DNA of 64,000 bases from positions 184,392,349-184,456,348 of the forward strand of contig NC_081842.1 in assembly GCF_963259705.1 (NCBI RefSeq). Direction: 5' to 3'. Under the pieces are notes generated by a model. The model saw nothing but the letters and a program-made list of their open reading frames with translations, ran no database searches and was not told the DNA's origin. Position 1 is the stretch's first letter; each line of letters opens with the position of its first letter. This DNA comes from Myotis daubentonii (taxonomy: Eukaryota > Chordata > Mammalia > Chiroptera > Vespertilionidae). Shown piece by piece: positions 12,750 to 23,289 of the stretch. Position numbers and translations under genes: made by a program.

Positions 12750-13780
12750 TTAATCTTCATTCATTTACTAGCCCTTAAGCATTCAAATTTTCAACTTCTG
12801 GTTCACCTACCAGCAATATCCTGACAACCACAAAGCTCCTCTCCAGCCCAGATTCAGATCCAATTGCCATCACCATCTACATTTGTGTGTCCCACAGACA
12901 CCTCACACATAAGAGGTCCCTCACCACCTCTGTTCTCCTGGATTTTCTATTTCAGATGTTGACAGCATCCAAAAAGTAAGCCAACACAAAATGGTCATCT
13001 TTACTACTCTCATTCTCTCACCTCCAATTTCCAAGCGATCACTAGTTGATATAGATTTACCTCCTAAAACTCTCAAGTCTATTTCCTCTCCTCCTGTTCC
13101 ATTACCACTGCTTTCATCCATTCAGGGCCTTATTAACAATCACAGCTATCTATCTAAAACCCAGGTCTGTCTCTTTTCTGCTTAAAATCCTGCTTTATTG
13201 GCTTCTCACTGACCTCAGGATAAAAATATAACCTTTTTATATTAGTTACATCTGATCCCTCTGCGTATCTTTACAGCCTCATTTTCCCCCCATTGTTCTA
13301 ATAGTACCAAACATTCATAGTTAGTGAACACACTGGCAGGGTCATATTTCCATGCCTCTGCACATGCTACAACACCCCTCCACCTGACAAACTTCAGTTC
13401 AATCTTCAGAACTCTATCAGATAGAAGAGGTAATGAGGGAGAGAGGGGAGACAGCGCCTGGTGACAGAAAACTTTTAATTTTTACATTCTATACTTTTGA
13501 ACAACTTGAAATTTTAAGAGCTAGTATGATTTTTAATTTTATTTTTAAAATTACTTGGAAACAAGAAAAACTCTAATATTTTGTGAAGCACTGAGTGTCT
13601 GACTCTCCATTATATTTAGTGCCCTATACATATTTCTCCTGCTACATCAATTTCACATTACAATTATTTCCTTACATGCTCCTTGACATCATGGTCTATG
13701 TCTTATTTACTTGTATACCCTAGGTTCTGAACACATACTATACACACAATAAATGTTTGAATTCAACAGCCAGACAATAC
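12750..13780 (+). repeat. L2 LINE, non-coding remnant
   Basis: The pyrimidine-rich sense strand with 'cctgctttattggcttctcac', 'tgcctctgcacatgct' and the end 'atacacacaataaatgtttgaattc' follows the 3' half of L2 in order. It is eroded. Confidence 0.6.
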
Positions 13781-14335
13781 CAAAGCTGCTTTCTACCCAA
13801 TGTCTAATGAATCTATATATGCAAACAACTTTGGCTGACTGATAGGAAAAGGGATCATTTTTGCCCTCGCTCAAAAGAAAAAAGAGCCAGTTCATAAAGA
13901 TAATTTAGCAAGTATTTTCTTTTTAATATTTCTTTAAAAGGATAGAATAACGTTGTAGTTTTCAAACTTTTTTAAACCTCTAACATGCTAAAATTGCAAA
14001 TTCAATTATTGCCTATTCAAAACTGAAGTTAATTTAAATTGACTTTGTTTTGAGAATTTCATGGCATCTTTTAAAAATTGGAGATATCAAGTTATCAGAA
14101 CTTGGAATCATTGTAATAGCAAATTGTCCATTATTTCAAGGAAGTTTGTTTTCTTCCTGGCACCAATCTTCTTTATTATAAATAAATGATGTTTCAGGAT
14201 ACAGGCTATGTAGGGCAGCTAGAGATTTAAACCAAAATGGAAATGAAGGGGATGGGTAACAATCTACCTACATACATTTCCATACACTTGCTCTTCTTTC
14301 TCATTACTATGGATGAACTGTCCATGCTCCTAGTC

Positions 14336-14732
14336 CAGTGAGGCGAACCTTTTGAGTTCGGCGTGTCAGCATTTTGAAAAACCCTAACTTAACTCTGGTG
14401 CCGTGTCACATATAGAAATTTTTTGATATTTGCAACCATAGTAAAACAAACACTTATATTTTTGATATTTATTTTATATATTTAAATGAAGAAAGTTTAA
14501 CAGAAAAATCAACCAAAAAAATGAGTTCGCGTATCACCTCTGACATGCATGTCAAGTATACAGTTGAGGTGCTGAGTTCAGGGGGAAAGTTCACGCTGGA
14601 GAAATAAATTTGGAAGCCTTTGGCATACAGATGGTATTTAAAGTCATGAGAATTTGAGAGTAAAGGTAGAGAAAAGAGAAAAGGTCCAAGTAATGAGTAC
14701 TGGAGCACTCCAATATTTGTTTGCCATCACTG
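14336..14732 (+). mobile_element. Non-autonomous hAT element carrying captured L2 DNA
   Basis: Termini CAGTGAGGCGAACC and, in reverse complement, CAGTGATGGCAAAC are inverted repeats differing by one indel and one base. Perfect 8-bp target duplication TCCTAGTC at 14328-14335 and 14733-14740, as in the hAT superfamily. The body ('ttcggcgtgtcagcattttgaa') matches a short vesper-bat nhAT family as I know it. At 14549-14723 it holds 175 bp that do not belong to the family and are a perfect inverted copy of 15206-15380. It has no transposase and must have been moved by another element's enzyme. Confidence 0.93.
14549..14723 (-). repeat. Inverted repeat, left arm (captured copy)
   Basis: Base-by-base comparison shows this is the exact reverse complement of 15206-15380 (175 of 175). 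The spacer between arms is 482 bp. It starts inside the hAT palindrome TGACATGCATGTCA (14541-14554). Confidence 0.97.
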
Positions 14733-14740
14733 TCCTAGTC

Positions 14741-15590
14741 AAAGGCAATGCCTCACCTCCTCTCCTGCCTTCTCAAGGACACTGGATCCAACAATTCACC
14801 CCTCTCTTGCATCAATTTTTTCTTTTTATTGAATCACTGTCAGCATAAAAAGATACTATTATTCCTCTTACCTTAAAAAACAAACAAAAAACTCCCCTGT
14901 TCTCATCCCCACTCCAGCTGCTGCTGTATTTCCCACCTTCCCTTTATAGAAGAACTTGAAAACACTGTCTATGTTCCTACCTTCAATCTGTTCTTCTCAA
15001 GGTCACTAATGGACTGTTAATTGTTAAATCCTGCAATAATTTTCAGCCCTCAATTTACTTGATCATCAGGAGCATCTGACACAGTTGTTGGTGCCTCTTT
15101 TCTCCTAGAAACACTTTCTCTTGGTGCCACATTCACCTGGTTTTCCTCCTCCATTTGGTTGCTTCTTTTCCATCTCTGGCTGTTCTGCCTCATCTCTGTG
15201 CCCTCCAAACAAATATTGGAGTGCTCCAGTACTCATTACTTGGACCTTTTCTCTTTTCTCTACCTTTACTCTCAAATTCTCATGACTTTAAATACCATCT
15301 GTATGCCAAAGGCTTCCAAATTTATTTCTCCAGCGTGAACTTTCCCCCTGAACTCAGCACCTCAACTGTATACTTGACATCTCCATCTGGAAGTTTGATA
15401 GGCATCAAAAATTTGTTTTTAAGCACGTACAAGGCTAAGATCTTGATGCTCACATCCCCTGCCAACTCTAACACCTGCCCCCCAAACTAGTTCCTCTTGC
15501 AATCTTCACCATTTCCATTAATGACAACTCCATTGTTGTTGCTCAAGTCAAAATTTCGGTGTCAACCTAGACTCCTATCTTTCTCTCACA
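14741..15590 (+). pseudogene. L2 LINE reverse-transcriptase remnant
   Basis: Sense-strand remnant of an L2 (CR1 group) LINE. In one frame around 15200-15400 the reverse-transcriptase core is still readable: 'LGPFLFSLPLLS' corresponds to the LGPLLF motif, and 'FKYHLYAKGFQIYFS' corresponds to the catalytic YADD box, now YAKG, so the two catalytic aspartates are lost. The frame is otherwise broken. Together with 16166-16320 and 19031-19649 it is one L2 insertion later split by an L1 end and two Helitrons. Confidence 0.85.
15206..15380 (+). repeat. Inverted repeat, right arm (source in L2)
   Basis: This segment is ordinary L2 sequence continuous with L2 on both sides, so it is the source. The copy at 14549-14723 lies inside the hAT element. 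The source spans the decayed YADD box. Confidence 0.95.
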
Positions 15591-16165
15591 TATATATACA
15601 GTTCAACCTTCAAAATTAATATAACATGCAACTATTACTTAGCAATATAAAAGGAACAAACTACCAATACACACAACATGGATGAATCTTAAAAGCATTA
15701 TACTGAGCTAAAATAAAGCCTGACCAAAGAGAATACATACTGTGTGATTCCATTTATGTGAAACTCTCCAAAAGAAAAATCTAATCTCTATTTAAAGTAG
15801 ATCAGTAGTTGACTGGGACCAGGGGCTGGCAGTGGTGACTGACTCAAAGAATAAAGGAATCTTGTGGATGATAGAAATGTTCTGTATCTTGATTGTGCTA
15901 GCAGTTACATGGGCAAATAAATTTGTCAATACTCATTGAACGGTATAATGTTTATATTTTACTAGAGGCCTGATGCACGAAATTCGTGCAAGGGGCTCAG
16001 CCCTTTCAGCCATGGCGGCTTGCCTCGGCCCTTGCAGACTTTAATCCAGAAGGTCATCTGGAAGGATGTCCGAAGGTCGTTCAGCTGTCTGGTCTAATTA
16101 GCATATTACCCTTTTATTATTATAGATTGTATGTTAATACCTCAATAAAGTTGATTAAACATACA
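15591..16165 (+). repeat. Old L1 3' end, split by a Helitron
   Basis: 'cacaacatggatgaatcttaaaagcattatactgag', 'gtgtgattccatttatgtgaa' and 'tctgtatcttgattgtgctagcagttacatggg' follow the L1M 3' end in order. It resumes after the Helitron as 'atgttaatacctcaataaagttgatt', the L1 terminus. Confidence 0.8.
15962..16126 (-). mobile_element. Helitron, short non-autonomous
   Basis: CTAGAGGCCTGATGCACGAAATTCGTGCA at the plus-strand left side contains the Helitron 3' hairpin (TGCACGAA/TTCGTGCA) and CTAG terminus. The right side ends CTTTTATTATTATAGA. It sits between A and T, with no target duplication, inside an L1 end. 165 bp. Confidence 0.92.
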
Positions 16166-16963
16166 TATACAATTCGACATCTTCTCACTACCTCCCCTTT
16201 CCCAAGGCTACCATGAAAGCCACCATCATCTCTCTTCTGGACTACAAAAGCCTCCTAATTAGTTTCTCTGCTTCTGTCCTTGCCTCCTGCATTTTTTTCT
16301 CAACACAGTGGCCAGAGTAATCCTATATAATGAGAGAGAAACATGCAAATTAACCATTCCTCCGCTATGCTCAAGCCATGCCTACAAGCCATGCCCACCA
16401 GCAAATCCGAGTGACTATGCAAATTATCCGGCAAAGATGGCGGTTAATGTGCATACGCAGGTGTCAAGCACCTCAGGAGGTGACAGTGGCCGCAGCCACG
16501 GGCTCCTGGGACCTTCGCCAGCTCTGGGAGGCGAGGCTGTAGCCATGCCTGCGGGCTACCGGGACTTTCACCAGCAGGGAGCTGAGGCTGCCTGCACCTA
16601 GCCACGCCCACGGGCTCCTGGGACCTTGTGGGCAGAGAACAGGAGGTTTGGAGGACATGGCAGAGCAGGAGACTGCTGGACATAGAGCAGAGCGAGAGGG
16701 CAGCTGGAGGGCGCAGCTCCCTCTGTCACCCCAGCTTCCTCATCACAGCTGTGGAAACTGACAGCAAGGAGGAGGAAGTCCCACCCCCACAGAATCAGCC
16801 AGAATCAGCCTTTGGTCAGACAGCTCTCAGCGGCCTGACAGCCGGGGCTCTCATTCACCTGCATCTCAGACCGTGACAGCAGGGAGGTGGGACTATGTCT
16901 AAAGAACAACTGTTGATACAACGTAGCTCTGCAGCCGAAAGATGCCAGTGTTATCTATAGAAA

Positions 16964-18988
16964 GTGTCTGCAGATCAGCATGCGTCTGATCTTGAAAGAA
17001 GGCGGCGCCTACGACAGGATGTATCTGAACACCAGCTACTGGAAAAACACCGGCGTTATCGACAGAAAATGTCTAAAGACCAATGTGCCTTTGAAGTTGA
17101 AAGAAGGCGGTGGCGCCGACAGAATATGTTGAGAGAACAGTCATCAACAAGTACTACCAATACCGGTAGGAACTGCCTTCTCAGCGAAAATGGAGTACAT
17201 GAAGATGCAATCCTCAAACATAGTTGTGGTGGAATGACTGTTCGATGTGAATTTTGCCTATCATTAAATTTCTCTGATGAAAAACCATCCGATGGGAAAT
17301 ATACTCAATGTTGTAGCAAAGGGAAAATCTGTCCAAATGATATACATTTCCCAGATTACCCGGCATATTTAAAAAGATTAATGACAAACGAAGATTCTGA
17401 TAGTAAAAATTTCATGGAAAATATTCGTTCCATAAATAGTTCTTTTGCTTTTGCTTCCATGGGTGAAAATATTGCATTGCCATCAGGATACAGGCCATAC
17501 TGTTTTAGAATACACGGACAAGTTTATCATCGTACTGGAACTTTACATCCTTCGGATGGTGTTTCTTGGAATTTTGCTCAACTCTATACAGTGGGGCCTT
17601 GACTTAGGAGTGTCCCGACTAACGAGTTTTTCGAGATACGAGCTGTCTCTCGGCCGATTTTTTGCTTTGAGTTGCGAGCTAAAATTCGGGTTACGAGCCA
17701 GCTTCAGATACCCCACCGCTAGTTGGCGCAGCGAATGTCACAGTGAACGCCACAACATCAGCCCAGCATCATGTATCTCACTCGTTCACTTTATGATTTG
17801 ACATACGAGTAATCTGAGTTGCGAGCTCTGTCACGGAACAAATTAAATTCGTAAGTCAAGGCCCCACTGTATTTGGGATATAGCCGAAGCTACAAGTAAA
17901 AGATGGGCAATGCCAGAAAACCAGGACTGCTCAGAAAGGCTCATGATCAACATCAACAACCTCATGCATGAAATAAGTGAATTAACAAAATCGTACAAGA
18001 TGCTACATGTGGTAGAAAAGGAAGCCCAATCTAAAGCAACAGCAAAGGTATTGCTCCCACAGAAGTAACAATGGCGATTAAATAGGATTGCAACAGTGAC
18101 CCAGGTAGATATAATTCTCCCTGTGTAACCAAGGTTGCTGTCATATTCAGAAACAAAGATGGAGAACCTCCTTTTGAAAGGGACTTGCTCATTCACTGTA
18201 AACCAGATCCCAATAATCCACAATGCCACTAAAATGAAACAAATCAATATCCTGTTTCCTACATTAGATGCAATGACATATCCTATTCTTTTTCCACATG
18301 GTGAAAAAGGCTGGGGAACAGATATTGCATTAAGACTCAGAGACAACAGTGTAATCGACAATAATACTAGACAAAATGTAAGGACACAAGTCCCACAAAT
18401 GCAGTATTATGGATTTCATCTCTCTGTGCAGGATATGTTCAATCCTATTTTAAATGCAGGAAAATTAAATCAACAGTTTATCGTGGATTCATATTCAAAA
18501 ATGAAGGCCAATCGGATAAATTTCATCAAAGCAAACCAATCTAAGTTGAGAGTTGGAAAATATAGTGGTTTGATGGATTATCTCAAATCTAGATCTGAAA
18601 ATGACAATGTGCCGATTGGTAAAATGATAATACTTCCATCATCTTCTGAGGGTAGTCCCAGAAATATGCAGCAGCGATATCAGGATGCTATAGCAATTGT
18701 AATGAGGTATGGCAAGCCCGATTTATTCGTAACCATGACGTGCAACCCCAAATGGGCAGATACTGCAAACAATTTACAAGCTGGCAAAAAGTTGAAAACA
18801 GACCTGACTTGGTAGCCAGAGTTTTTAATATGAAGCTGAATGCTCTTTTAAATGATATCTGTAAATTCCATTTATTTGGCAAAGTAATAGATAAAATTCA
18901 TATCACTGAATTTCAGAAATGCAGACTGCCTCACGCTCACATATTATTGATATTAGATAGTGAGTCCAAATTACATTCCTCTAATTAA
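16964..18988 (+). pseudogene. Helitron Rep/helicase protein, N-terminal half (broken)
   Basis: The protein would nick and ligate Helitron DNA by the HUH (rolling-circle) mechanism. Readable parts in order: a basic arginine-rich N-terminus with three repeats of a 'S.EQ/DQ..S.LERRR' unit (about residues 1-60 from 16964), a Cys/His region (CGGMTVRCEFC, then CC.KGKIC), the long Rep region ('FPTLDAMTYPILFPHG' at about 18260-18305), 'PDLFVTMTCNPKWAD', and the catalytic 'RLPHAHILLIL' with HUH = His-Ala-His at 18932-18940. Damage: a 281-bp MITE at 17589-17869, further stops and shifts at about 18060-18130, and a one-base loss near 18780 that moves the frame before the HUH box. The catalytic Tyr region and the whole helicase domain are absent. 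Confidence 0.92.
17589..17869. mobile_element. Tc1/mariner-type MITE inside the Rep gene
   Basis: Termini CAGTGGGGCCTTGACTTA and TAAGTCAAGGCCCCACTG are perfect 18-bp inverted repeats, with weaker similarity continuing inward. It is flanked by TA at 17587-17588 and 17870-17871, the Tc1/mariner target duplication. Removing the 281 bp plus one TA reconnects the Rep reading frame ('AQLY' on the left, 'WDIAEAT' on the right) without a shift, so the gene was still in frame here when the MITE arrived. Confidence 0.95.
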
Positions 18989-19649
18989 TTCCCTTTCAAT
19001 GTGTACAAATTTCATGCACCGGGCTACTAGTACTGTTAAAATAAATCACATCATGTCACTCCTCTGATCAAAATCCTCTCCTGGTATCTCATCTCAATAA
19101 AATTCAATGTCCTTTCAGTGGCATATAGAGGCCTCACATGACCAGGCTCCCTATAGTCTCAGATCTCACCTCCCACTACTCTCCTCTATGGTTATTTACA
19201 CTTCAACCAGAGCTGGCCTCCTTGCAGTTATTCAAATATGGCAGGCACAAACTTTGGCACTTACTGTTCCCTCTGCCTGGAATGATGTACTCCCCATCCC
19301 CACCCCCAGCAAAGCCTTATAGCTTGCTCTCTCACTTCCTTCAGCTCTTTCACTGAAAGGCACCACCCCAGTGAATCATTTCCTAGCCACTCTAAAATTC
19401 CAACACTCCCTCCACAACACATACACACACATAGCAACCTCACTTCTTTTTCATGTTCTGCCTTTCTGCTTTATTTTTTTCTCTCCAGGACTCAGCATTC
19501 TCTTATTTACTTGTACTTTACTAACTTATCTTGTTTATTAGCTTTCTCCTCTACCAGAATGGATGACTCCAGTGGGCATCTGTTTTGTTCATTACAGTAC
19601 CCCCAGAACTTAGAATGTCTAAAATAGATGTTGAATAAATGACTACATC

Positions 19650-19714
19650 TAAACAAATTCTGACCGCGCCCGGCTAGCTCAGTCGGTAGAGCATGAGACT
19701 CTTAAACAAATTCT
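19650..19714 (+). pseudogene. Retro-inserted 5' half of tRNA-Lys(CUU)
   Basis: 19668-19705 reads GCCCGGCTAGCTCAGTCGGT then AGAGCATGAGACTCTTAA. As far as I recall the human sequence, this matches nucleotides 1-38 of tRNA-Lys(CUU): acceptor 5' strand, D arm, anticodon stem 5' strand, and anticodon loop including CTT. Nothing of the 3' half is present and there is no poly(A). Direct repeats TAAACAAATTCT (19650-19661 and 19703-19714) flank it; the second overlaps the loop end by up to three bases. Six extra bases, GACCGC (19662-19667), precede the tRNA 5' end. It is not a functional tRNA. It is unrelated to the surrounding Ves SINEs, whose heads differ. Confidence 0.9.
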
Positions 19715-21728
19715 AGCTTTCACTTTAACAAAAACAGAGTTTGTTTTATAGATGCATCAACTGATATTTCATTTTGCTTAAAAAATTCTGGTATATTAAA
19801 TAAAAAGTTCAACACATTTAAACATATGCTAATGTAAAACTTGCTTTCAATTCTCATCAAGAATATAAGATTTATCAGACAATAAGAACTTTTTATCAAA
19901 TTTTCAAAGAATTTATGAGTAAGAACTTATGAATGTGAAATAATTCATTTTGGATATATAGAGAGAGTCTTATTGAGTTCTTTAAAAAGCTAAATAATCT
20001 CATGCTGCCTGAGACTTCCATTACTATTTCACTAGAAAAGAAACAAATAAGTCTGATGGTCTCAGAAATAAGAACCCATTTAAAAAATACATATAACTCT
20101 TATTTATCCTTGTCATTTAAATAATGCATTAAAAGAGTTGCTTGTCTTACAAGCAGGCCACATAAATCTGGGAGTGTTAAAGGGGAGATGAGTTTAACAT
20201 AAATAATTTAAAAGTAAATCAGAAGGTAGAGGTTCCTTTGCTCTAGAGGTCTGAGTCTCCTCTCCTTTAACCAGGCAAACAATACAGTCTCTGGATGTCC
20301 ACAGAAGGTGTCTCCTTAGCAACTGCAGAGGAGAGAATTCCATACTGCAGCCTTCACCTGCATCAGCAGCTATGACTGGAAACGCATTCAAGTATTCAAC
20401 TTCATTCAAAAAAAAAAGTCCCAGTGTGTGGGCATTATCTGCTTTAATTTGTAAGCAGCATTACATATTTAACCTAAAAATAAAGGCCTTGGGCTTTTAT
20501 AACAAGATTTTAAATGTGTTAAAAAATGTTATGAAAATTTCAGGAGAGCATCATTAGGTAAGCAGCTCTGAATAAAGAATATGACCAAACAGTAAATATT
20601 TTTAAGAGTGCTTTTCTTAAAAGCATTAGAGATATCACTTTTGAATACACTGGTTTATCTTTACTGTATGTAAGTTGCATCTTTCATTTCTAGGTGTTAA
20701 TCTCTTAAACAAGACAATGAAGAAAAATAACTGCAGTTTAATACCTTAGCATAGAAGGACAAAAACTGTCTGAACATCAGATAACATCTGATCACTGTGA
20801 ACCTTCATAACCAAAACATTTTTAAGCTGTAAATTTAACATTTATTTTTCTTGATATATCATCTATTATAATGCATTGTTCATTTGCAGTTCAAAGAAAG
20901 TGCTAACATCTCCAAATCTCATTTCTAAGTTTCTTGGACTGCTTTAAACATAAAATAGTGGTTATTCTGGATTGAATAACAAAAACATTAGTAATGAAGC
21001 TAATAGACACTCTTACTATATGAGAGATACATTAGGACAGGATCATTACAATCTATTTTTATTTGCTGGTTTAGAGTTTTCAAAGCAAGATGAAATGAGA
21101 ATGATCATACAATACCTTACCCTTTCTACCGGTGAGCCATAGCATGCAATGCCGAAACATAGCAGTGGCAGATGGCATTGGTGTTATTAACTATAAAAAG
21201 AATAATAGCAGAGAAATGACGGCTGGCAGACAAGACACAGAAATGCAGGTGAAATGAACGCAAACTTGTACTTCTTGAAGCAAAGCAAAACCTTTAAGCC
21301 AAAGGTTGCTAGTAGCTTCAACTTAATCTACATTTTGAGTTTTACACGGACAAAAACTGCAACCTTCACAATCAGTCTTTAGATTCTTCATGCAGAAGCA
21401 GAACCATACTTCTCGATAAAGAAAATCAGCAACCTTGTGTAAACACAAGCCAGCAGCAGCAGCAGCAGCCCATTACTCTCTCCTTTCACTGATTTTTATC
21501 CTTTAAAATTTTAATCTCCAATTGCAGCCAGATCCAGTCGTTTCAAATAGATCTGTATCCACTGCAGAGACAAATCCCTCCCTAACCTGCAGCACCTCTT
21601 CATCCAGAACGTTCCTGTTTGTTCATTCATGCAGATCAATTACAAAACCTCATTTGGCAAACGACCCAAAAGAAAATGAAAGAAGCAGTTGGGACTATGA
21701 AGAGAAAGAATCTCTTCTTTCAGCTCAC
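19715..21728. other. Transposon-poor intron block 3' of the 79-bp exon
   Basis: About 2 kb with no recognisable SINE, LINE, Helitron or hAT. It contains a (CAG)n run at 21449-21471. On the minus strand a donor-like AAAGG|GTAAGG lies at about 21118-21128. I cannot show an exon here. Confidence 0.5.
21449..21471. repeat. (CAG)n short microsatellite
   Basis: Seven CAG units in the transposon-poor block near the OSBPL9 exon. Confidence 0.9.
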
Positions 21729-21807
21729 CCTGGAAATGGAAGGTTTTCTGATCAACAGTTATTGTGAAGGTGCTGTCGTCCTCATCGTCTATACCAATCA
21801 CAGCTCC
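21729..21807 (-). CDS. OSBPL9: OSBPL9 coding exon (PH domain), 79 bp
   Basis: ORP9 moves lipids (PI4P/phosphatidylserine type exchange, from the literature on the family) at ER-Golgi contacts. Its N-terminal PH domain binds PI4P on the trans-Golgi. On the minus strand a pyrimidine-rich acceptor ending TTTCACAG precedes GGAGCTGTGATT, and the exon reads [14 protein letters not shown]...KTFHFQ (26 codons) plus one G, followed by donor GTGAGC. I recognise the ORP9 PH-domain sequence that follows GCVRLR. The exon begins in phase 0, matching the end of the exon at 44379-44429, and ends after codon base 1. No frameshift or stop. The next exon, expected to start with CA completing an Ala codon, was not found in 1-21728. 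Confidence 0.96.
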
Positions 21808-22900
21808 CTGTGAAACAAAGAGCAAAATCCCAATAAGGCAAACAATGACATCAGCAATATTCACTTCTACAGCCCAGGAATGCTCACTGCACCAACGAAG
21901 ACACTGGAAGCAAACTAAACACAGAAAAGGGGACTCTGAGGCTCTAGTTTTGCGTAAGGTGGAAGAACTAAAGGAGAGGGGGGTACTTTCTATCCTTGCT
22001 TAAAGGGCATGGAAGTGATGGGAGGGAGAGGGATCAAGCACAGAATCTGAGTCAAGGACCTGTGTGTAAAAGCCACTCACAACCTTTCTGAGCTTTACTA
22101 GATCACTCTCTAAAATGGAAGTCAAAAACCTCCTCCTCACCAGGTTTTTGTGAGGCTCAAAGAGCACAGATGGCTCTTCATCAGGATGCTTCTGTTATAC
22201 TTGTTAGTGCAGAAATGCCAGGTGACACTTGCTTCAAAACACTGTCCCAATCACTTCTTCCAGGTGCTCCCATAACTACTCATTCATGGTTCTGCTTTCC
22301 ACTTTTCACATTACACTGTGATTATCTGTTTATCAGATGTCTGCCTCCTCCCACTAAACTGATATGAGATCTTAGAAGTCAAAAACTATTTTATTTATTT
22401 TGATACATAACACTCAAATACACACTCAGCATATGTTTTCAAAATAAAAACATGAACATCTCTCCAAAAGAGGGAGGAGGAGGGGATTGCATTTATAAAT
22501 TGTTTCAGGAAGAATGGGTTTTAAACTTTAATTTTGTTTATATTCAACTACATGCATCCTATTAAGAAAAGAGGGATTAAGGGAAGTGACAGGAAACTAT
22601 GCTTTGATTGGTGTCCTTAAGAAAGAAATAGTGTCTTCAATATTCCAGAGAGAAAAGCTAGAGAACATGGGATAGGATAAAATGCCCCAGATTGCTGACA
22701 AAAGAACAATGTGCCATAGCCAAAACCAGGACCTTGAAAATGGGGGTTGAAAAGACGCAAATGGGCTACTCCTATCCCAGGAGGATTAGGTAACAGAGCC
22801 AAATATTTATTCAGCCTTCTCAGAGGCTTTCTAGATGAACCCCAATTCTATCCAAATCCCATCAATTGGAATTATCTTAGTTATTCCTCAGTTTCAGATT
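21808..22900. other. Intron, no recognised element
   Basis: Unique-looking sequence upstream of the 79-bp exon. No confident repeat or exon seen. Confidence 0.5.
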
Positions 22901-22904
22901 GAAT

Positions 22905-23030
22905 AGGGATTTTTATCCCCATTTTCAGATAAGGAAACTGTCTCCAGAGAGCACAATGATTTAACGAAGATCATACAAAGACCTAACGGCAGAGCCAGAA
23001 CCACTGGCATGGTGCCTACCTACTTATTCC
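22905..23030 (-). repeat. MIR, antisense
   Basis: 'ttatccccattttcagataaggaaactg' is the antisense MIR core. Confidence 0.75.
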
Positions 23031-23139
23031 ATGACAGAAAATACAGACACACCTCAGTGAGAAAGCAGGTATGGGAGCAGCTCGTTCTGGTTAACTTAAT
23101 TTTGTGGTTAATTGAGTTAACCTTCTAATTTATGATGTA

Positions 23140-23280
23140 CCAAATATTTGCTGAGTCATAACTAAATACAAAAATATGTGCTAAATACAGCTCTTGAATA
23201 TATAACAGTAGTCCCTGCCCTCAAGGCACTTACAGTCCAGTGGAGGAGATCAAACATGCAAAGAGGTGACTACAATACAA
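23140..23280 (-). repeat. L2/MIR 3' end, antisense
   Basis: 'gtccctgccctcaaggcacttacagtccagtgg' is the antisense L2 3' end motif. Confidence 0.6.
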
Positions 23281-23289
23281 GGCAAAAAG

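Larger units (their letters stand above)
16321..19030 (+). mobile_element. HeliBat Helitron, internally deleted semi-autonomous copy
   Basis: Begins TCCTATATAATGAGAG and ends CATGCACCGGGCTACTAG, i.e. 5' TC and 3' CTAG. It is flanked by A and T without target duplication. It contains about 640 bp of non-coding 5' sequence (16321-16960), then the N-terminal half of a Rep/helicase gene (16964-18988). The gene stops just after the HUH motif, and the helicase half is deleted up to the 3' terminus. Autonomous HeliBat is, from memory, about 5.5 kb; this one is 2.7 kb, of which 0.28 kb is an inserted MITE. It cannot be autonomous. Confidence 0.93.
16166..19649 (+). repeat. L2 LINE 3' half, split by the 2.7-kb Helitron
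   Basis: 16166-16320 ('gccaccatcatctctcttctggactac...acacagtggccagagtaa') continues at 19031 ('atcacatcatgtcactcctctgatcaaa...tgttccctctgcctggaatga') and ends 'gaatgtctaaaatagatgttgaataaatga' at 19649. This is the L2 consensus order. Removing the Helitron restores continuity. Confidence 0.85.

Noticed and set aside
21640..21864. Minus-strand frame that reads through the OSBPL9 acceptor ([10 protein letters not shown]...)
   Set aside because: It begins with GTG in the intron and crosses a good AG acceptor. The start is not an ATG; only the exon part is supported.
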